64,000 bases of DNA, from positions 8,028,339-8,092,338 of the forward strand of contig NC_087379.1 of assembly GCF_963675165.1 (NCBI RefSeq). The letters run 5' to 3'. Under the pieces are notes generated by a model that worked only from the letters and a program-made list of their open reading frames with translations, was not told where the DNA came from and made no database searches. Positions 12,400-22,857 of the stretch are shown here, piece after piece. Each line of letters starts with the position of its first letter. Position 1 is the first letter of the stretch. A program made the position numbers and the translations under genes. Origin of the DNA: Halichondria panicea. Its lineage: Eukaryota > Porifera > Demospongiae > Suberitida > Halichondriidae.

Positions 12400-13140
12400 G
12401 GTATGTTTTCCTAATTGGTCTGTAAGGGGGTTGTGCATTCCCTTGTAAGGGGTTTAGTTCTCTAAGTAGGTTGTATATATGCCTCTCTCTCTAAGGGGAC
12501 TAGGTTGTACTGATGCCTCTCTCTAAGTAGGTTTGTTTGGTTGTGCATTCCTCTGTAAGGGAGTTTAGTTGTGTATGCCTCTCTAAGGGGGTTGTACTGA
12601 TGCCTCTCTCTAAGGGGACTAGGTTGTACTGATGCCTCTCTAAGGAGGTTTGTTTGGTTGTGCATTCCTCTGTAAGGGAGTTTAGTTGTGTATACCTCTC
12701 TCTAAGGGGGTTGTACTGATGCCTCTCTCTAAGGGGACTAGGTTGTACTGATGCCTCTCTCTAAGGGGGCTTGGTTGTACTGATGCCTCTCTCTAAGGGG
12801 ACTAGGTTGTACTGATGCCTCTCTCTAAGGAGGTTTGTTTGGTTGTGCATTTCTCTGTAAGGGAGTTTAGTTGTGTATGCCTCTCTCTAAGGGGACTTGG
12901 TTGTACTGATGCCTCTCTCTAAGGGGACTTGGTTGTACTGATGCCTCTCTAAGGGGACTTGGTTGTACTGATGCCTCTCTAAGGAGGTTTGTTTGGTTGT
13001 GCATTCCTCTGTAAGGGAGTTTAGTTGTGTATGCCTCTCTCTATATAAGGTGGTTGTGATTCCTCTGCAAGGGGGTTTGCCTCTAAGGTGGTTTGGCTGT
13101 GTAATGCCTCTGTGCATGGTTGTACCTCTGTATGGGGGTT
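12400..13140. repeat. Minisatellite of GGTTGTACTGATGCCTCTCT type
   Basis: Around twenty or more ~30-60 bp units mix two modules: GTTGTACTGATGCCTCTCTC with TAAGGGGACT, and TTGTGCATTCCTCTGTAAGG with GAGTTTAGTTGTG. Module order varies. Non-coding; perhaps intronic if the flanking exon candidates are real. Confidence 0.85.
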
Positions 13141-13262
13141 TGGTTTGGGTTTGTTGTCTCCATTGGTGGTTGGAACGGTCATGGAATAGCACTGGTGGGC
13201 TGGATGCTTCGGACTGCAGGTAGCTTGTAGCCCCTCGTGTAGAGTGGTCTATTCGACTGCAG

Positions 13263-15348
13263 ATAGCATTGTCTGGCCAGCTCAACTCCTTCGTCTGTAA
13301 CCGTCGAGACCTCCTACCGCTCTTCACGACCCTGCAGCTGAGGTACCATCATACTATCTATATCTGCATGCCCCCCTCCAAAGCCATTGCATTGCCTCGC
13401 CTGTGTTAATTAGGTTAGGCCAATTTGTTTGTGTTTCTACACTTGTAGCTTGATTTGTTAGGTATAGATAGATAGCTTTTTTTTTCTTTTCACATAATCT
13501 TGCACCAGCCAGATTATCAGATCCATGAGCATTAGTATAGATCTAATACCCTCAAAGTGAGGGTAATGATTCATATATACTATACTCTTTTTGTGTAATC
13601 ACTGTGTTTGTTTTTTTTTGTTCGTTATCAGACCAAATTCTCCCTTAGGCCAATTAGTGGTTGTAGTTCTGCACAGCCACTGTGTGGTTGTGCAGTTTAA
13701 TTTTTCTTTGTGTACTTACATTTATATAAATATCCCTACATACTCGTTATAGAAGTTATAAGAATCAGGCTTTATCACAATTAAATGCATGCAAGATTAT
13801 TAGAACCACCTTAATATAACCAAAAAAAAAAACCGGGTAACACCACCAAAAAAACCTTTTTTTGTTTTAGAGTAAGAGCTTTCATTCGTGCATACTTTAC
13901 TTACTTTGTGTTCAATCTTGTTTGTGCTTTTTTAGGATAGTTTAGTTTTTTTTTTTCTGTTCTATGTTTGTCTTGTCGGCGAGGCTTGTATGCAATTGGT
14001 GGCGGGTGGTGGTGGCCTCTGCAATGATCACGCACACACATGACTAGTCACCACAGAGGGGATACCTAATCCCGGGGTCAATGCTAGGCTCTACACTCAT
14101 TCTTACCAATGGCTGCAAAGCCAACTGAACTCAGGCAGTCCAGCTCAGAGCGAGCTCTTGTACTAACCAATGGCTGCAAAGCCAACTGTCCTGCTCAGAG
14201 CGAGCTTATCTAACCAATGGCAGGAGCACAAATGAAGTGCCTATTGCCCAATTCAAAGCCTCTTACTGAATGTTGGCTAATAGATCAGACTACTCCCAAC
14301 AAAGGAGAATGTCACTTAACCAATGACAATGACAATGGCACAATATGCCTGAAAGCCTTAATCAAGAGTTGCTGCATTGACCCCAGTGGTGTACTTATCA
14401 TGCAATATATGATGTGTCATGCAATGTGTATCACCATTATGATGCAACATGAGTATATTGTAGTCAGTAACTGCCTGCATGATTGAGTTACCTATATCAT
14501 CACTGATCATCGTAACAGTGACTCAGATTTGAACCCCTCCTAACCAGCACTCTCAGTGTTGCTCAGAGCGAACTTAGGCTATTAACAGCACAAATCAAGT
14601 GCCTGTTATAATTTTAACTGACTAAGTGTGTTGCCACTTTAAGCTCTGGAACTATGCTCTCTATAATCATATAGATCTAGCAGCATTGCAGCAGTGGGTC
14701 AAAGCACCAACTGTCGGCTGTGGTTGCTACCATGGCAACACTCTGTGTCATACATATAATTATAATTGTACTTATCCACTCTCTGTATATCTTTTACAAG
14801 AACAGATGATCACATGAGCAACAGAGCTGCTTAGTTGGGAAAACACTGCATACTGCCAGTGACAGGAAGAAGAGCACGGCACCTGTCTTGGCCTAGCTGT
14901 GTCAAGATCAATATGCCCCAGGGCACTGTACTGTGTCTTGTCTGTTGCTTGCTTGTATGCAGCCCATGCTGGCTAACCAGTGTCATGTACATGGTTGTGT
15001 GCATGTGCAATACTTTTTCCACAGGTTGCCATGTTAACAAATAGTTAGCCTAACCTGTATTGATTTGCTTTCAGCTCATATGCCTCTGAAGGTTCAGTTC
15101 GTGAGCCTATCTCTCCAGTACGTGCACGTAGTGATGGTGGCCGCTGTGACCCGTCAATTGCAAACCAGTTCATCCACTATACTATCAGGTTCCAATCGTG
15201 TACTTTGTATTATCGTGTTTCTTTACGCTTACCTGTGAATGGTCATGTGTGTACTTCTAGTACAAGCCCCTCAAGAACCAATAGTAAGCTCCATTGTGTA
15301 CTTTGTAACCTCTTGATTTCAGACCAGTATGTGTGCGTACCTCAATAA
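13263..15348 (+). CDS. Candidate gene leading into the micro-exon array
   Basis: Two exon candidates join in phase: 13263-13342 (acceptor CGACTGCAG, donor after CTGAG) and 15075-15188 (acceptor TTGCTTTCAG). Translations include LNSFVCNRRDLLPLFTTLQL and ASEGSVREPISPVRAR, which look like genuine non-repetitive protein. The second ends in the phase that accepts the first micro-exon at 15261-15283 and then the next unit at 15323, where the frame stops at 15346-15348. I do not recognise the product, and the 5' end is unknown. If correct, the downstream array arose by tandem amplification of this gene's terminal exon and intron. Confidence 0.35.
14100..14600. repeat. Degenerate repeat with AACCAATGGCTGCAAAGCCA
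   Basis: Several copies of AACCAATGGCTGCAAAGCCA paired with CTCAGAGCGAGCTT over about 500 bp. No gene recognised here. Confidence 0.6.
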
Positions 15349-18300
15349 CCAACAGTAAGCTCCATTGTGTACTTTGTAACCTCTTGATTGCAGACCAGTG
15401 TGTGTGCGTACCTCAAGAACCAACAGTAAGCTCCATTGTGTACTTTAATTTGTAACCTCTTGATTTCAGACCTGTGTGTGTGCGTACCTCAAGAACCAAC
15501 AGTAAGCTCCATTGTGTACTTTGTAACCTCTTGATTTCAGACCTGTGTGTGTGCGTACCTCAAGAACCAACAGTAAGCTCCATTGTGTACTTTACCAGCA
15601 ATTATTGCTGAATCAGCTAAAACGCAGCCACGCCCACGATTTTTAATATGTTTTGTGTGTAAAAAATTAGTTTAGCTACTTATCTTTTTTAGTTCTAATT
15701 CCGGAGGTCTAAACCTTCCTTTAAGCTCAACATTTTTAGTGCAGTAGGTAGTTCAAAGGTTTGTGCAGACTATTCAATCGGGAGGAAGCATGGTACTCTA
15801 TGCAAAGTAAGTTATTAGCTTTTACATTTAAAATTAACAGCTAGAAAACTACGTTTTTTGCAAAATCTCACCTTTGGCTGAATGAACAGCTCCCTCCCGA
15901 TTGAATAGTCTGCACAAACCTTTGAACTACCTACTACACTAAAAATTTAGAGCTGAAAGGAAGGTTTAGACCTCCGGAATTAGAACTAAAAAAGATAAGT
16001 AGCTAAACTAATTTTTTACACACAAAACATATTAAAAATCGTGGGCGTGGCTGCGTTTTAGCTGATTCAGCAATAATTGCTGGTCCCAGTTGGTCCCAGT
16101 CCTTAACCTACCTGAGTGTGTGTGTGTGTGTGTGCGTACCTCAAGAACCAACAGTAAGCTCCATTGTGTACTGTGTAACCTCTTGATTTCAGACCAGTGT
16201 GTGTGCATACCTCAAGAACCAACAGTGAGCTCCATTGTGTACTTTGTAACCTCTTGATTTCAGACCAGTGTGTGTGCGTACCTCAAGAACCAACAGTAAG
16301 CTCCATTGTGTACTTTGTAACCTCTTGATTTCAGACCTGTATGTGTGCGTACCTCAAGAACCAACAGTAAGCTCCATTGTGTACTTTGTAACCTCTTGAT
16401 TTCAGCCCTGTGTGTGTGCGTACCTCAATAACCAACAGTAAGCTCCATTGTGTACTTTGTAACCTCTTGATTTCAGACCTGTGTGTGTGCGTACCTCAAG
16501 AACCAACAGTAAGTCCATTGTGTACTTTTTAACCTCTTAATTTCAGCCGTGTGTGTGCGTACCTCAAGAACCAACAGTAAGCTCCATTGTGTACTTTGTA
16601 ACCTCTTGATTTCAGCCCTGTGTGCATGTGTGTGCGTACCTCAAGAACCAACAGTAGGCTCCATTGTGTACTTTGTAACCTCTTGATTGCAGACCTGAGT
16701 GCGTGCGTACCTCAATAACCAACAGTAAGCTCCATTGTGTACTGTGTAACCTTTTGATTTCAGACCAGTGTGTGTGCGTACCTCAAGAACCAACAGTAAG
16801 CTCCATTGTGTACTTTGTAACCTCTTGATTTCAGCCCTGTGTGTGTGCGTACCTCAAGAACCAACAGTAAGCTCCATTGTGTACTTTGTAACCTCTTGAT
16901 TTCAGACCAGTGTGTGTGCGTACCTCAAGAACCAACAGTAAGCTCCATTGTGTACTTTGTAACCTCTTGATTGCAGACCTGTGTGTGTGCGTACCTCAAG
17001 AACCAACAGTAAGCTCCATTGTGTACTTTGTAACCTCTTGATTTCAGACCTGAGTGCGTGCGTACCTCAATAACCAACAGTAAGCTCCATTGTGTACTGT
17101 GTAACCTCTTGATTTCAGACCAGTGTGTGTGCGTACCTCAAGAACCAATAGTAAGCTCTATTGTGTACTTTGTAACCTCTTGATTTCAGACCAGTGTGTG
17201 TGCGTACCTCAAGCATCATCAGTAAGCTCCATTGTGTACTTTGTAACCTCTTGATTTCAGACCAGTGTGTGTGCGTACCTCAAGAACCAACAGTAAGCTC
17301 CATTGTGTACTTTGTAACCTCTTGATTTTAGACCAGTGTGTGTGCGTACCTCAAGAACCAACAGTAAGCTCCATTGTGTACTTTGTAACCTCTTGATTTC
17401 AGACCTGTGTGTGTGCGTACCTCAAGAACCAACAGTAAGCTCCATTGTGTACTTTGTAACCTCTTGATTTCAGACCAGTGTGTGTGCGTACCTCAAGAAC
17501 CAACAGTAAGCTCCATTGTGTACTTTGTAACCTCTTGATTTCAGCCCTGTGTGTGTGCATACCTCAAGAACCAACAGTAAGCTCCATTGTGTACTTTGTA
17601 ACCTCTTGATTTCAGACCAGTGTGTGTGCGTACCTCAAGAACCAACAGTAGGCTTCATTGTGTACTTTGTAACCTCTTGATTTCAGACCAGTGTGTGTGC
17701 GTACCTCAAGAACCAACAGTAAGCTCCATTGTGTACTGTGTAACCTCTTGATTTCAGACCTGTGTGTGTGCGTACCTCAAGAACCAATAGTAAGCTCTAT
17801 TGTGTACTTTGTAACCTCTTGATTTCAGACCAGTGTGTGTGCGTACCTCAAGCACCATCAGTAAGCTCCATTGTGTACTTTGTAACCTCTTGATTTCAGA
17901 CCAGTGTGTGTGCGTACCTCAAGAACCAACAGTAAGCTCCATTGTGTACTTTGTAACCTCTTGATTTTAGACCAGTGTGTGTGCGTACCTCAAGAACCAA
18001 CAGTAAGCTCCATTGTGTACTTTGTAACCTCTTGATTTCAGACCTGTGTGTGTGCGTACCTCAAGAACCAACAGTAAGCTCCATTGTGTACTTTGTAACC
18101 TCTTGATTTCAGCCCTGTGTGTGTGCATACCTCAAGAACCAACAGTAAGCTCCATTGTGTACTTTGTAACCTCTTGATTTCAGACCAGTGTGTGTGCGTA
18201 CCTCAAGAACCAACAGTAGGCTTCATTGTGTACTTTGTAACCTCTTGATTTCAGACCAGTGTGTGTGCGTACCTCAAGAACCAACAGTAAGCTCCATTGT

Positions 18301-18360
18301 GTACTTTGTAACCTCTTGATTTCAGACCAGTGTGTGTGCGTACCTCAAGAACCAAACAGT
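15261..18360 (+). repeat. 71-bp micro-exon/mini-intron tandem array
   Basis: Roughly 36-38 units of 71 bp. Each holds a 32-nt block, ACCAGTGTGTGTGCGTACCT plus CAAGAACCAACA, preceded by a splice-acceptor-like CTCTTGATTTCAG and followed by a donor-like GTAAGC. The remaining 39 nt have every part of a minimal intron: donor, a TGTAAC branch-point-like motif, pyrimidines and AG. Units vary by point changes such as CAATAACC for CAAGAACC. The array is interrupted by a foldback element at 15594-16083. Confidence 0.9.
15594..16083. mobile_element. Large foldback element with ~200-bp arms
   Basis: The left arm begins ACCAGCAATTATTGCTGAAT and the right arm ends in its reverse complement ATTCAGCAATAATTGCTGGT. 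The arms are near-perfect over about 200 bp around an ~85-bp centre. It has no ORF and sits inside the 71-bp array, so it inserted after the array formed. Consistent with a non-autonomous foldback or MITE element. Confidence 0.85.
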
Positions 18361-20570
18361 AAGCTACATTAATAGTTCTACATGTGCTGTGGAATACTCT
18401 GTCTCTTTTATTTCAGCCCTGTGTGTGTGCGTACCTCAATAACCAACAGTAAGCTCCATTGTGTACTTTGTAACCTCTTGATTTCAGACCAGTGTGTGTG
18501 CATACCTCAAGAACCAACAGTAAGCTCCATTAATAGTTCTACATGTGCTGTGGAATATTCTGTCTTATTGATTTCAGACCAGTGTGTGTGCGTACCTGAA
18601 GAACCTACAGTAAGCTACATTAATAGTTCTACATGTGCTGTGGAATATTCTGTCTCTTTGATTTCAGACCAGTGTGTGTGCGTACCTCAAGAACCAACAG
18701 TAAGCTACATTAATAGTTCTGCATGCGCTGTGGAATATTCTGTCTCTTTAATTTCAGACCAGGGCTCTAGGGTTAGGGTTAGGGTGTGTGCATACCTCAA
18801 GAACCAACAGTAAGCTCCATTAATAGTTCTACATGTGCTGTGGAATACTCTGTCTCTTTGATTTCAGACCAGTGTGTGTGCGTACCTCAAGAACCAACAG
18901 TAAGCTACATTAATAGTTCTACATGTGCTGTGGAATATTCTGTCTCTTTTATTTCAGACCAGTGTGTGTGCGTACCTCAAGAACCAACAGTAAGCTCCAT
19001 TAATAGTTCTTCATGTGCTGTGGAATATTCTGTCTCTTTGATTTCAGACCAGTGTGTGTGCGTACCTCAAGAACCAACAGTAAGCTACATTAATAGTTCT
19101 ACATGTGCTGTAGAATATTCTGTCTCTTTGATTTCAGACCAGTGTGTGTGCGTACCTCAAGAACCAACAGTAAGCTACATTAATAGTTCTACATGTGCTG
19201 TGGAATATTCTGTCTCTTTTATTTCAGACCAGTGTGTGTGCGTACCTCAAGAACCAACAGTAAGCCTCATTAATAGTTCTACATGTGCTGTAGAATATTC
19301 AGTCTCTTTGATTTCAGACCAGTGTGTGTGCGTACCTCAAGAACCAACAGTAAGCTACATTAATAGTTCTACATGTGCTGTGGAATATTCTGTCTCTTTT
19401 ATTTCAGACCAGTGTGTGTGCGTACCTCAAGAACCAACAGTAAGCCTCATTAATAGTTCTACATGTGCTGTAGAATATTCAGTCTCTTTGATTTCAGACC
19501 AGTGTGTGTGCGTACCTCAAGAACCAACAGTAAGCTACATTAATAGTTCTACATGTGCTGTGGAATATTCTGTCTCTTTTATTTCAGACCAGTGTGTGTG
19601 CGTACCTCAAGAACCAACAGTAAGCCTCATTAATAGTTCTACATGTGCTGTAGAATATTCAGTCTCTTTGATTTCAGACCAGTGTGTGTGCGTACCTCAA
19701 GAACCAACAGTAAGCTACATTAATAGTTCTTCATGTGCTGTAGAATATTCTGTCTCTTTGATTTCAGACCAGTGTGTGTGCGTACCTCAAGAACCAACAG
19801 TAAGCTCCATTAATAGTTCTACATGTGCTGTGGAATATTCTGTCTCTTTTATTTCAGACCAGTGTGTGTGCGTACCTCAAGAACCAACAGTAAGCTCCAT
19901 TAATAGTTCTTCATGTGCTGTGGAATATTTTGTCTCTTTGATTTCAGACCAGTGTGTGCGTACCTCAAGAACCAACAGTAAGCTACATTAATAGTTCTGC
20001 ATGTGCTGTAGAATATTCTGTCTCTTTGATTTCAGACCAGTGTGTGTGCGTACCTCAAGAACCAACAGTAAGCTCCATTAATAGTTCTTCATGTGCTGTG
20101 GAATATTCTGTCTCTTTGATTTCAGACCAGTGTGTGCGTACCTCAAGAACCAACAGTAAGCTACATTAATAGTTCTGCATGTGCTGTAGAATATTCTGTC
20201 TCTTTGATTTCAGACCAGTGTGTGTGCGTACCTCAAGAACCAACAGTAAGCTACATTAATATAGTTCTACATGTGCTGTGGAATATTCTGATTTCAGACC
20301 AGTGTGTGTGCGTACCTCAAGAACCAACAGTAAGCTACATGAATAGTTCTACATGTGCTGTGGAATATTCTGTCTCTTTGATTTCAGACCAGTGTGTGTG
20401 CGTACAAGAACCAACAGTAAGCTACATTAATAAATCTACATGTGCTGTAGAATATTCTGTCTCTTTGATTTCAGACCAGTGTGTGTGCGTACCTCAAGAA
20501 CCAACAGTAAGCTCCATTAATAGTTCTGCATGTGCTGTGAAATATTCTGATTTCAGACCAGTGTGTGTGT
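18361..20570 (+). repeat. 90-bp version of the micro-exon array
   Basis: About 24 units carry the same 32-nt block, the same GATTTCAG acceptor and the same GTAAGC donor, but the middle is replaced by a 58-nt intron-like segment containing AATAGTTCTACATGTGCTGT. Because 90 is divisible by three, long ORFs run through it (for example 18786-19991, unit containing QCVCVPQEPT); these are repeat artefacts rather than evidence of a protein. Some units are shortened or lose two bases. Confidence 0.88.
18773..18786 (+). repeat. Interstitial telomere-type repeat
   Basis: CTAGGGTTAGGGTTAGGGTG replaces the end of one 90-bp unit, giving about three tandem TTAGGG copies. The animal telomere repeat is TTAGGG. 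Confidence 0.75.
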
Positions 20571-20599
20571 CTAGTACAATTAAGCCCTCCTAGAAACAG

Positions 20600-21950
20600 T
20601 GAGTTCCCTGGTGATAGCAAGCTAGGGTGTGTAATCCGCTCGCCTTAAAGTACTCCAAAATATGAGAAGAGACGAAATTGCTAGTAAAGTGTTTAAACAT
20701 TGCCTAGAGAAGGAACAATGAACTGTACACTTGATCATAATTATAATTATTGTTATTTTAGCATTATTTGTTTTGTGCCTGTTATTTATGAATCGGTTTG
20801 CTTGTATTATAATTTGTGAATGTCTTGATACATAATTTGTATATAATTATGTGCAGTATCAGTAACGTATTTAATTATTATGATGGTTATAATTATATAT
20901 CCCCATGCCATGCACGGATTGTTGGCTGTGTATATTGTTTATACCTTATATCACCTCATGTATTAATATTCTTTCTACATTTCTTGTATGTACCGTTATC
21001 ATTCTATTTTAGCACCAGCCTCGGTTAGGACGCCCTCTTTTATAACGCCTATAATTATACTACCATATAAAATCACGTACATTGTTTTTAGAAAAATAAT
21101 TATTTTTTACTGGATCACGGTATGCATGTATAAGTATACATTACCCGGCAGGTCACAATTGTTAATTATTAAAATGGTTAATTCATATAATGCCAAGACA
21201 CAATAATGTCATCAGCTAGCTACTAAACACATACAGCTCTCAAAATGACAACTGAACGATCTACTAGTAGCTACACGATAACAATAATAAACTAGATAGC
21301 TGGCTAGATAATCACTCGCTAAAATGCTGATACTAGAGCTAATAGCAGACAACTCAATTGAAATGAGGTTAAGTTGAAATCGTTATCCAAAATTCATAGT
21401 CCAAATCGTTGCAGTAGGTCAGAGGGGTTTACTCAGTCTTGCTTAGTGGGGGTTCAGATTTATGTTGGGCCCAGGAAAGAAGTGTTGAACTATCAGCGTT
21501 GCTCAGACTCCAGATACTTTAGTTCTCAAAGAGGTCATAGGTGGTGGCTGAGAGTGTGGTGTCCTCGGAGGGTGAGGTTGGGTCGGTGGTGCCACTGCTG
21601 ATAGGGGGCTCATATCGGAGGTGATGTCATTACTGTAGAATGGAGCATCTGCTGACCACATGTTGGTGCTGTCCCAGTTAGGACTGGTGCTCTGCAGAGA
21701 GAGGGGGGGCATCATGATCAGATAATATACACAGTGTAGGTCTGCTAAAACATACAGTACATTATACAGTACAAGTTTGTGTGTGGTCAATGTACACTAT
21801 AAAATCCTAACATGTGTATCAACTTTCTAACACAACACCCACACCGCCCACACCACCCACACACACACACACACACACACAATACCTTCCTCATCCACCA
21901 CCACACACACACACACCACACCTTCCTCATCCACCACCCACACACACAAT
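20600..21950. other. Intergenic / probable 3' region of selenoprotein K
   Basis: AT-rich up to about 21350. On the minus strand, 21503-21698 follows a good acceptor (CTCTCTCTGCAG) and stays open, and could be a last exon or 3' UTR of the selenoprotein K gene. Its reading frame after splicing is not settled. A CA-rich tract at 21840-21950 lies just beyond the Sec codon. Confidence 0.35.
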
Positions 21951-21951
21951 A

Positions 21952-22690
21952 CCTTCCTCATCCACCGCCCATGGGGGGAGGTCCAGCACCACCACCAGCA
22001 CCCTTACCAACACGACCAATACGTCTCCCTTGATCAGCACTGCACACACAAAGGTAGGAATAATAAATACCGTATAGCGCGAAATTTTCGAGGGGCTTAA
22101 TTTTCGCGGATTTCGTGGGTTGGAATTCTACACGAAAATTAAGTCCACGAAAAGTGTTCGTTAATAAGAATTACCTGCTATCATGCAAATATTTAAAGGC
22201 GTGGCTTCCGGTAAGCAGTCATTCCGCGAACATTGTGCAACGAAATGGCTTTTAGAGGCCAATCCACGAAATATAAGTGCCTCGAAAATTTCGCGCTATA
22301 CGGTACTAGGTAGGCATAAAATTGGCAACACAAAACAAAACAGTATAAGAGACACTATAAACGCACACTCCAGATCGCCTATAGTCTGTGCTGCGTGATG
22401 GTCCAGTAGCACTAGCTCCAGGGCTTATTAGAGTCTTGAAGCTGTGAGAGCAGGGAAGGGTTGAAACACACTGGCATGATCAGGGTGTGTGTAACTTACA
22501 ACAAGACAAAGAAGTTAATGACAGCCCAGAACAAGTCAACGATACCGTCCACACTCAGCCATGACCTGTTCTCAAGGACTTTACCTGCACACAGTAGAGT
22601 ATGGAGTGTGTGTCAGCTAATATCACACTCACACTTACCTCCTGATAAATACACCAGAGCTTCCTTGAATCTTCTTGTATGGAACTACTT
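21952..22690 (-). CDS. SELENOK: Selenoprotein K (in-frame TGA = Sec)
   Basis: Selenoprotein K is a small single-pass ER membrane protein; vertebrate SELENOK is linked to ER-associated degradation and DHHC6-dependent palmitoylation. Exons on the minus strand: from about 22657 down to 22639, 22584-22500, 22441-22367, and 22039 down to about 21952. Translation runs VYLSGGKVLENRSW, then the membrane segment DLFWAVINFFVLLFFKTLI, a Gly/Pro/Arg-rich stretch, and GPPPMGGG-U-GR, where U is TGA at 21960-21958. The human protein has the same plan ending PPPMAGGUGR. The frame does not stop straight after GR; it either splices at GGAAG|GTATTG or runs through the CA tract. The expected ATG is CTG. I could not locate a SECIS element by eye. 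An MITE lies in the last intron shown. Confidence 0.8.
22069..22304. mobile_element. MITE, family 2 (TATAGCG ends), copy 1
   Basis: Terminal inverted repeats: ACCGTATAGCGCGAAATTTT at the left, AAAATTTCGCGCTATACGGT at the right, flanked by TA. Internal sub-terminal repeats such as CACGAAAATTAAGTCC are also palindromic. About 235 bp, non-coding, inside a selenoprotein K intron. The TA target site suggests a Tc1/mariner-type source. Confidence 0.85.
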
Positions 22691-22857
22691 GCACCACTTG
22701 TACATGTACACATACTAGAACTCAGCTAGCTAGCTAGCTCTTTGATCTATTGTATGGAGACCACGCCCCTTCTACTGTGGGTGGCAGTAGAAAGGCGTGG
22801 TCTTGATCTCGTGAGGGCAAACAAACAACAAATGGGCGTACCTGCTACCTGATAATA
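22691..22857. promoter_or_regulatory. Shared head-to-head promoter region
   Basis: Selenoprotein K (-) and the ankyrin/death-domain gene (+) start about 170-200 bp apart, facing away from each other. Between them, 22759-22802 is an inverted repeat: GACCACGCC, then TTCTACTG, a short loop, CAGTAGAA, GGCGTGGTC. The CACGCC/GGCGTG arms resemble GC/CACC-box sites. Bidirectional promoter activity is inferred from position only. Confidence 0.5.

Noticed and set aside
18786-19991. 401-aa ORF of 30-residue repeats
   Set aside because: It exists only because the repeat unit is 90 bp and stop-free. Each unit contains splice signals, so a continuous protein is unlikely.
15261-20570. CRISPR-like regular array
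   Set aside because: Spacers are not unique; whole units repeat with point changes in a eukaryotic context.
21503-21540. SECIS element with ATGA, AA loop and TGA
   Set aside because: The quartet and loop spacing can be found, but the helix is asymmetric and the ATGA itself pairs, so it does not meet the SECIS fold.
21503-21790. 95-aa minus-strand ORF ending KVSGV as an independent gene
   Set aside because: It has a good acceptor but no partner exon in the same phase. It could equally be selenoprotein K 3' UTR, so it was not called as a gene.
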